DNA of 64,000 bases from Ostrinia nubilalis (taxonomy: Eukaryota; Arthropoda; Insecta; Lepidoptera; Crambidae). Numbering within the stretch: position 1 is the stretch's first letter; each line of letters begins with the position of its first letter. The position numbers and the translations under genes are program-made. The DNA lies in the NCBI RefSeq assembly GCF_963855985.1, contig NC_087090.1:11406501-11470500 (forward strand), given 5' to 3'. This document shows, piece after piece, positions 20,312 to 31,769 of this stretch. Below the pieces are notes generated by a model, which saw only the letters and a list, made by a program, of their open reading frames with translations, was not told where the DNA came from and did not search any database.

Positions 20312-20548
20312 ACTAGCTTTCCGCCCGCGGCTTCGCCCGCGTGGAATTTTGTCTGTCACAGAAAAACTTTATCGCGCGCGTCCCTTTTTCAAAAACCGGG
20401 ATAAAAACTATCCTATGTTCTTTCCCGGGACTCAAACTATCTCTATGCCAAATTTCATCAAAATCGGTTGCGAGGTTTAAGCGGGAAAGCGTAACAGACA
20501 GACAGACAGACAGAGTTACTTTCGCATTTATAATATTATTAGTTGGGA
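20312..20548 (+). repeat. CTAGCTTTCCGCC interspersed repeat, copy 1
   Basis: 237 bp from ACTAGCTTTCCGCCCGCGGC to AATATTATTAGTTGGGA, with a CAGA microsatellite (five units) inside. Same family, opposite strand, at 52162-52400; short relatives of the GCGAAGCTAGTA end at 32997 and 35310. Abundant in insect genomes; transposon class not decided here. Confidence 0.75.
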
Positions 20549-20639
20549 TTAATCAATAAACTTAAATGAGAAAAATTCAATAAAAATAAAGAAAAGATAC
20601 CAATGAGGATCATTTCGATTTTTAGCTGTAAATGCAGAT

Positions 20640-22290
20640 TTATAGGGCTAAGAAATCCTTAATACACAGTCCAAAAATTTTTGTTCTACGACAAAAATTG
20701 ACGAAGTTATGGCCAAATTACTAAAAAAGTTCACTGACCGCCCGGCGCGGGGACGATGACGTCATTATATCCGATCCGAACGCTGCCGGCGTACTGCGTG
20801 GATAGAAAATATTTTTTTCTAGCCAAACTATCAGTTTTAGAGAAAAACTTGTAATGACATTTATTCATCAGAATAAAGTAAGCTATCGATAGGTAATTTT
20901 TAAAAATAGAAATTGTGAAAAATAACGCAAAAAATCCATACGCTCATACGATTCAATGGAACGCAGAGACGCGATTGGGATCTCCGCGGTGGTATATTTG
21001 GCGATTTATTCAAATAAAGTGTTCATAAGTGTTGTTAGAGTCATATCTTCTTCCAAGTAAAATATAAAAATATAAAATGTATAAGTATTAATTACTGCCT
21101 AGGCTACAAGACATTGCTATGAAGATCATTTCGATTAGACCTGTTATTTAGTTTTTCTGAGTTAAACCTACCTATCTATTCGCCGTTCCCATGGGCGGGC
21201 CAGCTGCTGCAGGAAAGGACTCTTATCTATTTAATCTTAGCCTAGAAGCTGGGTATGACTCCCCCGCCCCCCTCCTCTCCCCAGGTCATAAGCTGGGCAT
21301 GACTTCCCCCTCGGCCAGAAGTTGGGTATGATTTACCACCCCCCCCCAGGCCCGAAACTGGGTATGACTTGACCCCCTCCCCCTCCCCCCAGGCCAGGCC
21401 AGAAGCTGGGTAAGGCTAGCCCCTCCCCCCAGCCCATAAGCATAAGCTGGGTATGACTCCCCCTCGGCCAGAAGCTGGGTATTACATACCCCCGCCAGGC
21501 CAGAAACTGGGTATGACTTGACCCCCCCCCCCTCCCCCCTCCCCCAGGCCAGAAGCTGGGTAAGGCTAGCCCCTCCCCCCAGCCCATAGAAACTGGTTAT
21601 GACTTGACCCCCCTCCCCCAGGCCAGAAGCTGGGTAAGGCTAGCCCCTTCCCCCAGTCCATAAGCATAAGCTAAGTATGACTACCCCTCGGCCAGAAACT
21701 GGGTATGACTTGCCTCTCCCCCCCTCCCACCAAGGCCAGAAGCTGGGTAAGGCTTGCCCCTCCCCCCAGGCTATAAGCTGGGTATGACTTATCCCCCCCC
21801 CCCCCCCCAGGCCAGAAACTGGGTATTAGCATCATATTATGTATTATTATGTTCAATACAAACAATCATTAAGTTACACTCACCCCAACCGCGTCTCTGC
21901 ATTGCATCGAATCCTATGAAAATGTGGTTTTTGGACATAGCGATACTTATTTTTCACAATTTTTATTTTAAAAAATTACTGGTCGATAGGTTACTTTATT
22001 TTGATGAATAAATGTTATTAAAAGTTTTTTTCTAAAACTGATAGTTTAGCTGGAAAAAAATATTTTCCATCCCAATAGTACGCCGGCTGCGCTCGATTCG
22101 GATATAGTGACGTCACGCGGCCCTGCGTACGTTGACTTTTAGCGGCAAAAACGGCCTATGTTTATTACTTAATATCTTCGTAAGTAATGGTCCGATTTGG
22201 ATAATTCAAAAAGATATATCTTTCTTATGTCTTAAAGATTAACGTAGATACCAGTTTTATTGAATTTTCTACAACAGTACTGATCCTCAT
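20640..22290. repeat. Long inverted arms flanking a minisatellite
   Basis: Left arm about 20600-21020, right arm about 21880-22290, imperfectly complementary. Shared landmarks are ATGAGGATCA / TGATCCTCAT, GATGACGTCA / TGACGTCA, and AACTATCAGTTTTAGA / TCTAAAACTGATAGTT. The spacer is filled by the C-rich minisatellite. It looks like a fold-back element whose loop has expanded. Confidence 0.6.
21245..21832. repeat. C-rich minisatellite with G-quadruplex potential
   Basis: About 590 bp of degenerate units built on CAGAAGCTGGGTATGACT alternating with C runs up to about 18 long (e.g. 21794-21809). The minus strand therefore has dense G runs. Frames through it (repeating SFWPGGG-type peptides) reflect the repeat, not a gene. 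Confidence 0.85.
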
Positions 22291-22857
22291 TGTAATAATT
22301 ATAAAATTATTTGTTTTCACCCGGTGTAAACACCCACGGGTGGAATGAAACGGGTTTTTATTGGGTTTTTACCCTCATGTGGGTTTTTACCCGGGTGGAA
22401 ACCCATCTCTAGCCACAGTGCGCCGCCAAGTTTGCTTGGGGCGACCACGCTTGCGTTTTCCTTGGGGGTTCCAATCCAGAGCCTGCTTGGGGATGTGATC
22501 GGGATCCCTTCGGAGAGTGTGGCCAATCCAGTTCCACTTGCGGCGCTTGATCTGCTAGTCGATCGGTTCGCACATAAGCTCAGCGAGAAATACTCGGTGC
22601 GCGTAATACACGACTACGGATTACGCAATAATAACCTCTATTACTTTGATGGTAGGGTCGGAAATCGTGTAATTTATAAAATACTAGGTGGATCAAGTAT
22701 TTAAAAAATTGGAATAGGTGCCGCTTAGTACTGTAAAATACCTAGTGTGTGGATCTGTTCTAGTAAATACGTCTCATCTCTAGAATGTTTCAATGTTGGC
22801 AACACTTCTGAAATGTCAAAATTCCGTCGAATTAAAATCAGAGTATAGTTCCAAAAT

Positions 22858-23003
22858 ACTGAACTGTCCTATTCATGACAGTGACAGTGGGGCGCCACCG
22901 TCAATACCGAATCGCTGGTTCCGATTTTTGCCATGTTGGAAACCATATAGTTGAACGATGGTAGCGCCCTCCTGTCATTGAGTTTGGTGGGACAGTTCAG
23001 CGT
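22858..23003. mobile_element. Short MITE with CTGAACTGTCC tips
   Basis: Ends CTGAACTGTCC and GGACAGTTCAG are inverted copies. Subterminal GACAGTG...GGGGCGCCACC pairs with GGTAGCGCCCTCCTGTC. About 145 bp, non-coding. Confidence 0.6.
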
Positions 23004-23199
23004 GGGTCATCTATTTAGGTGTTGTTATTCAGGGGAAAAAATACATTTGTCCAACCTAACCAAGTGGGAATATGTTTCCCCGTATTTGATTTAGGGTTAT
23101 AAATGCACAAAATTCACCCAAGATTCCAAGAACCTAACTCAATTTTTAATCATTAGTTAAGGGTTAAAGAGCACAGACAATTGGCGAAACTGTTCAATC

Positions 23200-23314
23200 T
23201 TGTGGCCGAAACGTATTGGTGTTTTTTTAAATCTGTCTCTATCTGTCAAGTGATGTCACAATCTGTATTTCTTTCTTTACGTCAAAGTTGTGGTGTCAAA
23301 AGATTGTTTTCACA
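23200..23314 (+). promoter_or_regulatory. RpL35: RpL35 5' flank with pyrimidine tract
   Basis: A polypyrimidine stretch (TTTCTTTCTTTAC, about 23268-23280) lies 35 bp upstream of the start codon, in the position of the TOP motif where ribosomal protein transcripts start. No TATA box seen. Inference from family behaviour. Confidence 0.5.
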
Positions 23315-25380
23315 ATGGTACGAAATAATTTTATTAAAATCTCATAATATTTCTTGAATCTAATTACTAAATGTGTCGAGGAGAATGTGAATTAATCAAA
23401 AGTGTTAAACGTTCTGTTAAATGGCAATATTTTTAAGTTTTATTCTGATATTACAAAACACACAAATGTGTTGTTTGCGGTTAAAATTTTTCTATTCATA
23501 ATTATTTGATAAATTAAAACATGACTGTAGGGCCTTCCCTCCTTCTTGAACATGATTTCTTTCATGTAATTTTAAGTATGGATTTGGATAAAAAGTATTT
23601 TTTTACTATGATTTCAGGGTAAGGTTAAGTGTTCAGAACTGCGGACGAAAGATAAGAAGGAGCTCTTCAAACAATTAGAAGAGCTCAAAACTGAGTTAAC
23701 TAATCTCAGAGTGGCTAAGGTGACTGGAGGAGTGGCGTCGAAACTCTCCAAAATGTGAGTATGATGTACGATTAACTTTGATTTTAACTACCATGGAACT
23801 CACTCAGTTGACCAGGTTACACAGTGTTAGACAACTACTATTGACAAAGATCAAAATTAAATTCTTATTCATCAGATGATGCATTTATACTGTGTGGCCT
23901 GTATAAATAGCAATTCCGGATTGGGGTGAAACTACATTATAAATTATTGACTAAAACGTATTTTTGTTATTTATTTATTACTTAGTAGGGACTTCATGTA
24001 CAGTAGTCAACTTTAACACATTGGCTGCTAGCGCAGTGCAGTTCATTATCTCTTAAATGTGTACCCAGCATGTTATTTAGTATGAGTGAAATATAAAATA
24101 TGTACTGCGAAACAAGCATAAAAAAAAAACATTTTTACCAGTTTGAAGTACTTTTGTAAGATTTTTTTCTTAGAAAATAATAGTTCTTTGCTAGTAACAT
24201 TTGGTCTTGATGGTGTAAGATTTATTTTTGAATATTTTTTCCATTGAGATAGGATTGAGTTTTGGACCATTAAATGTATGATAAAATAATTGAGAAAAAT
24301 TATTTACTATGAAAACATTCTGATTTTTAGTTTAATAAATATTATAATTAACATGAATCTTTACTTTACTTCTTATAAATTCTAATCCATCATTATTTTA
24401 TGTTATTAAACAAAGAAAAAAGTAGTACTTTTAAAAGAACTACTTAATCTATATGTTACGGTTAATGTGATAAATTGAAAATTATGAATAATCGCCGGTT
24501 ATTATGAATAATTACCGGCAGTTGAGGTAAAAGTAATAAATGAATTACATTTATCAGTGATTATTTAATAATGTAACCTTAGTACTGGGTCATTCCATCG
24601 TTTCGGGTGTTACGTTCGTACACACATATTCAACAATTTAATGTATTTTAAAATAGTATTTTAATAATGTTAGTGCCTTAATCTGTCCATTTTTAGTTGT
24701 TTTATTTAAATAATAAAGTTTGTACAGCTTAGAATGTAGGATAACGAAAATATGAATCAAAAAGTGTGCGTTTCGGGCGTTACGAGATTTTGCCTCTATG
24801 TTCTCACTGTTGCTGCATTTACTCGAAATTTAGCGAATTTTCTTAAGGAATCATACCTAAAACTTACAGGACTTCTAAAGTATGAAATTTACAAACCATG
24901 TAACATACAATCACTGTTAAATAAAACGTTTTACTATTTTTTAAAATAGGTTAAGGTGCGGCGGGGGTGGCCCTTTGGGCCACCCCTAAGCCGCCTATTT
25001 AGTTTTATACACGCATAAATTACGTAACATATAGAATGATCTTTTAAGAGAAAACATTTTTTATTATTTTTCACCTAAAATAAGCTCCATGCACTATACA
25101 TAATCATCACTGACCATATCCTAATCAAATAAATATTTTTTATTTCAGACGAGTAGTCAGAAAAGCAATTGCCCGTGTGTATATTGTTTATCATCAGAAA
25201 ATGAAGGTTAACCTACGCAACCATTATAAAAACAAGAAGTACAAACCATTGGACTTAAGACCCAAGAAAACCCGCGCCATGCGCAAGGCTCTTACTAAAC
25301 ACGAAGCCAAAATAAAAACAAGGAAAGAAATAAGAAAGAAGTCGATCTTCCCACCCAGAGTGTATGCTGTGAAAGCCTGA
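23315..25380 (+). CDS. RpL35: 60S ribosomal protein L35 (uL29)
   Basis: Three coding exons, join(23315..23317, 23618..23754, 25149..25380), 123 aa, the normal size. Component of the large ribosomal subunit near the exit tunnel, where it helps dock nascent-chain factors. The first coding exon is only the ATG, split from exon 2 ([16 protein letters not shown]) by a GTACGA donor. Family landmarks: [38 protein letters not shown]. All residues are present and no stops. Introns are 300 and 1394 bp; the second holds a transposon tip near 24594 and a long hairpin at 24948-25002. A start in exon 2 is excluded since the frame has no upstream Met there. A poly(A) signal overlaps the stop codon. Confidence 0.97.
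24948..25002. repeat. GC-rich hairpin in RpL35 intron 2
   Basis: GGGTGGCCC and GGGCCACCC pair perfectly around a TTT loop (24966-24986). The stem extends imperfectly to AATAGG / CCTATT on the outside. It is the only GC-rich spot in an AT-rich intron. No C/D or H/ACA snoRNA boxes fit it. Confidence 0.7.
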
Positions 25381-25385
25381 ATAAA
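25380..25385 (+). terminator. RpL35: Poly(A) signal of RpL35
   Basis: AATAAA begins on the last base of the TGA stop codon, giving a 3' UTR of only about 20 nt. A GT/T-rich downstream element (TTTTGTTTTATTCC) follows at about 25398. Confidence 0.85.
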
Positions 25386-25443
25386 AACTGATCAGTAATT
25401 TTGTTTTATTCCTTGTTTTGCCTGCATACTTACATTAGATGGA

Positions 25444-25628
25444 TAAAGCCTGGTCCGTGAGCACGTACCACCCTTATCGCTCGCGCGTAATTATATTGCT
25501 GTCGCGACTGTGCGACGCGCGCCCGCAGTGTGTGCGAGCGCGACAGCAACATAATTACGTGCGAGCGATAAGGGTGGGTAGCTTGGGGTCATTGGACGGG
25601 ATTCTACGTGCTCACGGACCAGGCTTTA
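25444..25628. mobile_element. Palindromic MITE next to RpL35
   Basis: 185 bp. Outer arms TAAAGCCTGGTCCGTGAGCA and complement are perfect; inner arms share ACCCTTATCGCTCGC and TTGCTGTCGCG. GC-rich for the region. It would fold into a long hairpin. It lies 60 bp beyond the RpL35 stop. Confidence 0.8.
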
Positions 25629-26540
25629 GTCTTCATACAAAGGCATCGTCAAAAGTGAAGCATAAATCTTATGCCAAAACGTTGTTAAAAATTTAAGGCT
25701 ATTTTCTCAATTCTGAGGTTTTTATCTACATTTATCGTAATAAATTGTTATTATTTCGCACACCTAGATCTAAACTGAGACAACTCAAAAATTGCCAATT
25801 TTGACTTATGCTTGTATTCAAACACTCGGTTATCATACGCATCTTTCCAACATAACAGGTTTAATAAAGCCTTGATCCATTTGCCGCTAGATGGCGATAA
25901 CTTACTTTTGTTGAATCAACGCTTGTCAACCTCTTCCACCTAAACAAGCGTTTTGTCAGTTGACCTTCGCTAGTATCAGAGAGTGCACATATTAAAATAA
26001 ACGAAAACGCGGATATTTAGATTTGTTACAGTTAAGCAGAAAATATATAATGAATTAATTTGAGTAGTAACAGTAGGTATTGATGAATTGTTCTGCAATA
26101 GTCAACCAGATCATTTTGACTTGTTCCAGTTTTGTTTGATAAAGTAACTTATATTTTGTTACTATTTTGAGTTGAGTTTGTTTTGATGAATCAAATTGTG
26201 AATTTCTAGTTGGCGTAGTTTTGTTGGAACAAAGAAGAACGGTCACGCTCCATACAAAAAAAACCCAGACCCGACAGAAACGAGACATACCTCAGATTTT
26301 TTGTCATGTCTTAGTTAGTTAAATTATATATTTTTTATATTCGAAATCTATGTATAACACCAAAATATTACCCTTTGTTTTTGTTCAGACGTTATACAAA
26401 AACTAATACAAAATGCCTATTTATCACCAAAATTGGTAAATGTATGTACCCAAATGTCTATTACAGCTGCTATGGAATATATCGTCAGTGGAAAGGAAAA
26501 AATGCTAAAGCGCCATTTTGGCCAAAATGAGTTATATATG

Positions 26541-27150
26541 TTACGGCTAAAGATAGGTATGAACATAAACTTAAGATTAGCCGGCTAAACTTAAGTTTAT
26601 CTTCGACGAGGTGTTAATGTTAGTTTCTTCTTTCTTTAGCCAGCTAAACTTAAGTGTAACCGCAGACCCTTGGCTAAAAATGTAAAAGAAAATGGAAAAG
26701 GAAACAATGTAATAATGTTTACTATTTTGACACGAAAACTTTATTACAAAATAATCACTTTCATTACACATACTTTTATGTACCTATGTAGGTATTCAAA
26801 ATTACAATTATTACAATAACAAAATATTAATTACTTAAAATAATATCTACCTAATCATTAAAATAAAATAATAAGGAACCATTTGGTTATTGCAGGATCT
26901 TCTGTAGGTATTTCAAATTACAAAATGCGCGTTGTCTCCCCACCGCCCCCTCAAGCCCTCCGCCGGCCTGGCGCGCCCATCGAATACATTTTTAGCCGTT
27001 TCGTTTTGGCTAATGTGCACATTAGCCGGCTAAAGATGTAATATCACGACGCAAACTAACATGTTATCGAACTTTAGCTGCTTCTCGAAGATAAACTTAA
27101 GTTTAGCCGGCTAATCTTAAGTTTATGTTCACACCTATCTTTAGCCGTAA
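26541..27150. mobile_element. MITE with TTACGGCTAAAGATAGG tips
   Basis: 610 bp. About 70-bp inverted ends, TTACGGCTAAAGATAGGT then AACTTAAGATTAGCCGGC, near-identical on both sides. Interior AT-rich with a GC-rich patch around 26935-26980. Target duplication not resolved. Confidence 0.75.
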
Positions 27151-27689
27151 AATATACATTGTTGGATAGGATTTTTTTTTCTGCGTCGATCTATCTAGGT
27201 TTCAACTCAATCCGATGACTTTTTTGGCGCTTTAGCACTCTGAAAATTTTAAGTATTTCTAAAATCACCGCCCTCGTCGCTGCTAAAACGACGTGTTTTC
27301 AGTGTTTTTGCAACAAGTGTCGCGTAAGGGTTTTTTTGCTGGCAAAATATTTTTGCTTTCACAACATTAAGTATTTTTTTGTTATTTAAGAACTCGAATG
27401 ACTTGTTACTTTAGCAATTCGTGCTTTTTGAGTTTTATAGTTCATTGGTATATTAGTAGTTATTCATGGTTGTAGTTCAAAATGATTTGGCGTGTAAGCA
27501 AAAGTAAGTGAACAAGATTCGATTAATTTTGGCGCTTTAACAAAAAGTAGCCTTTTTTTAATAAGCTTTAAAGTATTTTAGCGAAAATGAGAGCATTAAT
27601 CAAAGCAAAAACTATAGTAGTTAAGTATTATTAACAAAGACATCTCAAACACACTTGTGACTATAAGCACACACTACGCACTCGGGTCA

Positions 27690-28220
27690 CTCACAAGTGC
27701 CTGCAAAGATGCAAGAATGTTGCAACTATCCAAATAAATAATTTGCTCCCTGGGCACACATTTATGCCGGTGGATTCAATGCACTCAGTCATTGAAAAAA
27801 AGTGTTCGTTCGTTTCAGCCCGAACGATATCCACTGCTGGATCCCCCAAGGCCAGGCCTCCCCCAAGGATTTTCACAAAACCGGGCCCGCGCTCGCATCC
27901 AGGCACCTCCTGCAACCACCACCTCCAGATCGTCGGTCCACCTAGTGGGAGGCCTGCCCACACCACGTCTTCCGGCTCGTGGTTGCTACTCTTTTTCCAG
28001 AAATTTTCTACCCCTGCAGCCATCAGCTCTGCAAGCTATGTGCCCCGCCCACTGCCACTAGATTTTAGCGATTCTGCGGGCTATGTCAGTCACTTTGGTT
28101 CCCCTGCATCCCCATTTCTGATTCGATCACGCAGGGAAACTCCGAGCATAGCACGCTCCATCGCTCTTTGGGCGACCTTGAGCCTTCTTATGAGGCCTAT
28201 ATAAGCGACCACGTCTCAGA
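27690..28220 (-). pseudogene. RTE-type LINE ORF2 C-terminal fragment
   Basis: On the minus strand: RAMERAMLGVSLRDRIRN at about 28130-28180, followed by WQWAGHIA-, GRPP- and DDL-type blocks in shifted frames. The same terminus occurs at 32480, 34086, 45620 and 58262. Several stops; dead. Confidence 0.7.
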
Positions 28221-28329
28221 TCCACAAGCCAAGAAAAAAGGGTAACAAACACTATTGTATGGGCGCCGCGCCGTCTAATTGGCCTGCCTGCAGTATATGC
28301 TGCTCTATCAAGAAAAGTTCCCAAACTAA

Positions 28330-30065
28330 TGGCAAGATAAGTCTTTCCCTGGCTTCTTGAGGATGAAGTGAGCCGTCTTCCATTGTTTGGGGAAATACGC
28401 TATAGATAGGCATTTGTTTGCAATTTCCATGAATATCTCCCTTTCGCTACGAATAGCTCTGGTACATAAATATCGGCGGGAAATCATCCGGTCCCGGGGC
28501 TTTCTTTAGATTTTGCACGTTAAGCACGGCCTCCACTCCTGCCTCGGTAAAAAGGGGATCGTTTGCTGTTTGCTCTTCTAAAGTTTCGCTCTCTATCAGT
28601 TGTCGGAGACGCGTGTGGTGTGGTTTATCTATTGTCACGGAATCATCTGGATCAGCCGATTATTCTGGGCACTCTGCCCAGTCTTGCCGTTAAAACCATT
28701 CAGGAGCATGTCCTCTTGTCTCTGGAGCTTTCCCGATGACTCCATAGATTCCATCCCACATGTTTTCTCTCTTGAGTGTCGAGCAGAACTCATTCCAACT
28801 CTTTGTTTGCGCCTCGCTGGTCTTCTGTGCGTACCTATTCTTGTTGCCGCACTTTCACCCAGACAGAGAGAATAGGTTATGGCGTTGTGGTCTGAAGTGA
28901 CTAGCGTTCTGTCCACTTTCTCTTTAATCTTACCCAGTAGTGGCTTACTGCACGCTGACACATCCACTTTGCTTGTGCGCAATCTGCCCTGTCGATATTT
29001 TTTGAAAGAAGAAACTGTAAGCTTCACCTAAGCTTTCGGAAACGCTGCCCCACCATTGGTTCTAGGCGTTCACGTCTCCCCCTATAATGATGTTTTGGGT
29101 GTTTAGCTTTTTCATACCGCTTTGTGCGTTATATCTAAAGCCCAATTGGATTGTCTCCCTCATAATACACGGACACAATTCCTAGTTTTAGCCTGCCTGC
29201 CTCCAATGTTACCGCGGCCTCCGTCTCCGTGACCAGTTAGGGGTCGTGAATGACTCAATCGGTCACCGAAGACTGAGTGACTGGTTTCTGCCGATTGAGT
29301 GCTAAGGTTATGTCCTTGTCCTCGGCTGCTTGCAGCAGTTCGGCAGTGGCTTGCTTGGAGCGTTTCAGGTTAGCTCAGATGATGTTGAGCTTTCACAAAT
29401 CAAATCAAATCTCCCAAAAGACCACGGACACGGTCTTTTAGGAGATTTGAACTCTGCATGTTTAGGATGTTCTTAGCAGTATGCTGTTCTGGAAAGCGCT
29501 AAGTAAGTAGTCCTACTTTTGTTTTTCTGGGCATTCATCACTTTATCACTGAATGCCATGTAGTGGTGGATGTTGGATGTGTCAGTTCTCGCCCTCGCAT
29601 TTTTTCCACGATTGTGGTGTGCCTTATTTTCAGGCTGGACAGTTTAGCCATGAGTAAGTTCCTCTGCAGTTCCTCTTCTTCTTTGCATAGGGCTTTTGTA
29701 TGTCCAAAACAGAGGCATTTGGCGCATTTCACTAGTGGGGTCTTCTACCGGTCTTATCTCCAGACCTATGTGGACTGCCCCCGCCTCGAACAAGCGTTTG
29801 TAGAGAATGGGCGACACTTCCATACATAGCATTGTAGAGTTTCTTATTTTGGGCCTTTAGATTGTCATCCTTTTCCACCTTTAGACCTTTGATTTTGAAG
29901 TCAAAAGTGGTTCTGACGGTCTTATGACATTGTCACCGGTTATGCTCGAGTCCGTCGATGAGACTATCAGTGTGTGGTTTGGCTTTTTTGGTGGGATGGA
30001 TATGGTGGTGGCCGCGTAAGTCACCACCCACCATGTCCATCCCACCAAAGGTTCCCACCAGTGGT
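28330..30065 (-). pseudogene. Degenerate R1-like LINE (gag knuckle, endonuclease, RT pieces)
   Basis: Minus-strand pieces in the correct order: gag-type CCHC (CAKCLCFGHTKALC) at about 29680-29730, the endonuclease motif SDHNAI at about 28880, and the RT entry motif NLKKAPGPDDFP at about 28490. Frames are broken throughout. A GGTGGGATGG / CCATCCCACC palindrome near 29990-30055 marks the 5' side. Confidence 0.65.
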
Positions 30066-30769
30066 TAGTGGTGGTTATTAAAATTGTTAAGTGTCCCTAC
30101 GTTTGTTCACTATAATTCAAAATATAGTAATTACCTACCACTCCCGTACCCGGTTAGAAGTAATGACAATCAAATTATGCATGATGTTAGGATAAATTAA
30201 GCATTTTTTGTCATAAAACATAATACCTATTCAATCTATAAGCATTACTTTTGCTTAAAACGTTTAATGTAGTAAGAGTTTAGTAACATTTGCTTATATT
30301 CGTTCTATAGGGTCTGCGTAAGTAAGCAAATATTCATGTAAGCTCCATGGATAATATCGCTTTTACGCATTTTTTCGCTGGCGCATGCGACTATCTTATT
30401 TTGTAGTTTAGTAATTTATCTTCGACTTACTTATTAAGCTGTATCTCACTAAGTATTTTTTCTCTTTTATCAAAAAGGTTGTTCAAACTATTTAGCACTT
30501 ATTGGTTGCTGGATATTTGATTATAAATGGAGGTTAGCAGTTTTACCCTGACTAACATTTAATGAATTTTCATAACTCTTTTTCTAAAGCGACACCTATT
30601 TTACGATCTAAAAGAGCTACAAACCTGGTGTTTTCATTAAAATATAGGCAAAAAATCAAGAACACGATTGCATTTTAAAAGAACTGTTTAACATTAATAT
30701 CAAAAGAGATACGAATTTTTTTCGTAAAAAAAAAACTTTGATCCTCATTTCCCACAAGTACGGTTTTGG
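30066..30769. other. Interior of the TIR structure, no gene seen
   Basis: AT-rich, no recognisable reading frame. Confidence 0.4.
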
Positions 30770-30803
30770 CGCTTTAGTCTTTTTGTCCTTTCCACTGACG
30801 ATA

Positions 30804-31061
30804 TCTAGGTGACCTGGAGATACAGCCGGATTATACAGGGTGGTTATACATATGGAATGATAAGTGATCTCACTCGATTATTTCTAAACTATACAAGATA
30901 TCGAAAAACTAATTACTGATTCTGAAAGTGCTTCACGAGCTCTTTCAGATGGTACCAATAATAGGTTACAGATTATGGAAGCTGGTAACATTGAATTTTT
31001 GGATTTTGTAACTTCTCGTTTCCACCCTGTATAATCCGGCTGTATTTCCAGGTCACCTAGA
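30804..31061. mobile_element. 258-bp palindromic MITE (TCTAGGTGACC tips)
   Basis: Ends TCTAGGTGACCTGGAGATAC and complement, about 43 bp, flanked by TA. The left arm of the surrounding inverted repeat (around 26477) lacks it and shows the empty site, so it postdates formation of the inverted pair. Confidence 0.8.
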
Positions 31062-31769
31062 TACATACCATAGCAGCTGTAATAGACATTTAAGTACATA
31101 CATTTACACATTTTGGTGATATATAGGCATTTTGTATTAGTTTTTGTATAACGCCTGAACAAAAACAAAGGGCAATATTTTGGTGTTATACATAGATTTC
31201 GAATATAAAAAATATATAATTTAACTAATTGAGACATGACAAAAAAACTGAGGTATGTCTCGTTTCTGTCGGGCCTGGGTCACAGATGACCGTTCTTCTT
31301 TCAATTCAATGTTTTTCTATACATAACGCGTAGTTTTGCATGTTTCACCTAAAATCAGGTACAGTATGATAATCCCTGCTTCTAAATAAAGTTAGTTATA
31401 TTCAAACTGTTCAACTGTTGTGTTTGAGAAGAGTGTTTTGAGTTAACTTACTATTGTTGGATAAGTAAAAATTACAGTGGATATTTTTTAATTTTCCGAA
31501 TAAAATATGCTAGGTCGTTTTCTTTTAAATATTTTGAGAGAACATTGTAAAGATAGTTAAAATGGCAATGTACAGACGACGGCACTTCAAGTTAAACACT
31601 GTAGTAACTAATGTAGTTGTAATACAAGTGTATAGTCTGATATGCTGTTGTCTGCACAAGAGATAAAACCTTCTTTATAATGTAGAATAAAGGTCTATAA
31701 TAAGTAAATAAATAATAAATAAACATATCAATCGACTGATGCCACAAAATACATATGCTGATGCTAAGA

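Larger units (their letters stand above)
19289..22846. repeat. Inverted repeats of ~60 bp bounding a 3.5-kb repeat cluster
   Basis: CTATACTCTGATTTTTAATT at 19289 is matched by its reverse complement ending at 22846, with about 60 bp of similarity on each side. Between them lie a GGGTTTTTACCC-rich inverted pair (about 19802-19885 and 22312-22410), the 237-bp repeat at 20312-20548, two long inverted arms and a minisatellite. No target duplication could be defined, so it may be an old element or two independent copies facing each other. Confidence 0.5.
26230..31305. repeat. Inverted arms inside the 6.65-kb structure
   Basis: Left arm about 26230-26540, right arm about 30770-31305 (the right one enlarged by a 258-bp MITE). 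Shared sequence includes AAGAAGAACGGTCA, CCCGACAGAAACGAGACATA and TTTAACTAAC-type stretches. The motif GGCGCTTTAG occurs at the inner edge of both arms (26508 complement, 30769) and again near 27229 and 27532. Confidence 0.65.

Noticed and set aside
21333..21865. Glycine/proline-rich proteins read from the minus strand
   Set aside because: The peptides only mirror the C-rich minisatellite; runs of G/C create stop-free frames by composition.
23755..24000. C/D-box snoRNA in RpL35 intron 2 (AGATGATGC near 23876)
   Set aside because: The C box is imperfect, no CTGA D box follows at a suitable distance and there is no terminal stem.
27743..28204. 153-codon plus-strand open frame
   Set aside because: It is the reverse complement of a degenerate RTE ORF2 terminus; the meaningful strand is minus.
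28600..28875. Plus-strand frames in the R1-like region
   Set aside because: Opposite strand of recognisable endonuclease and RT pieces.
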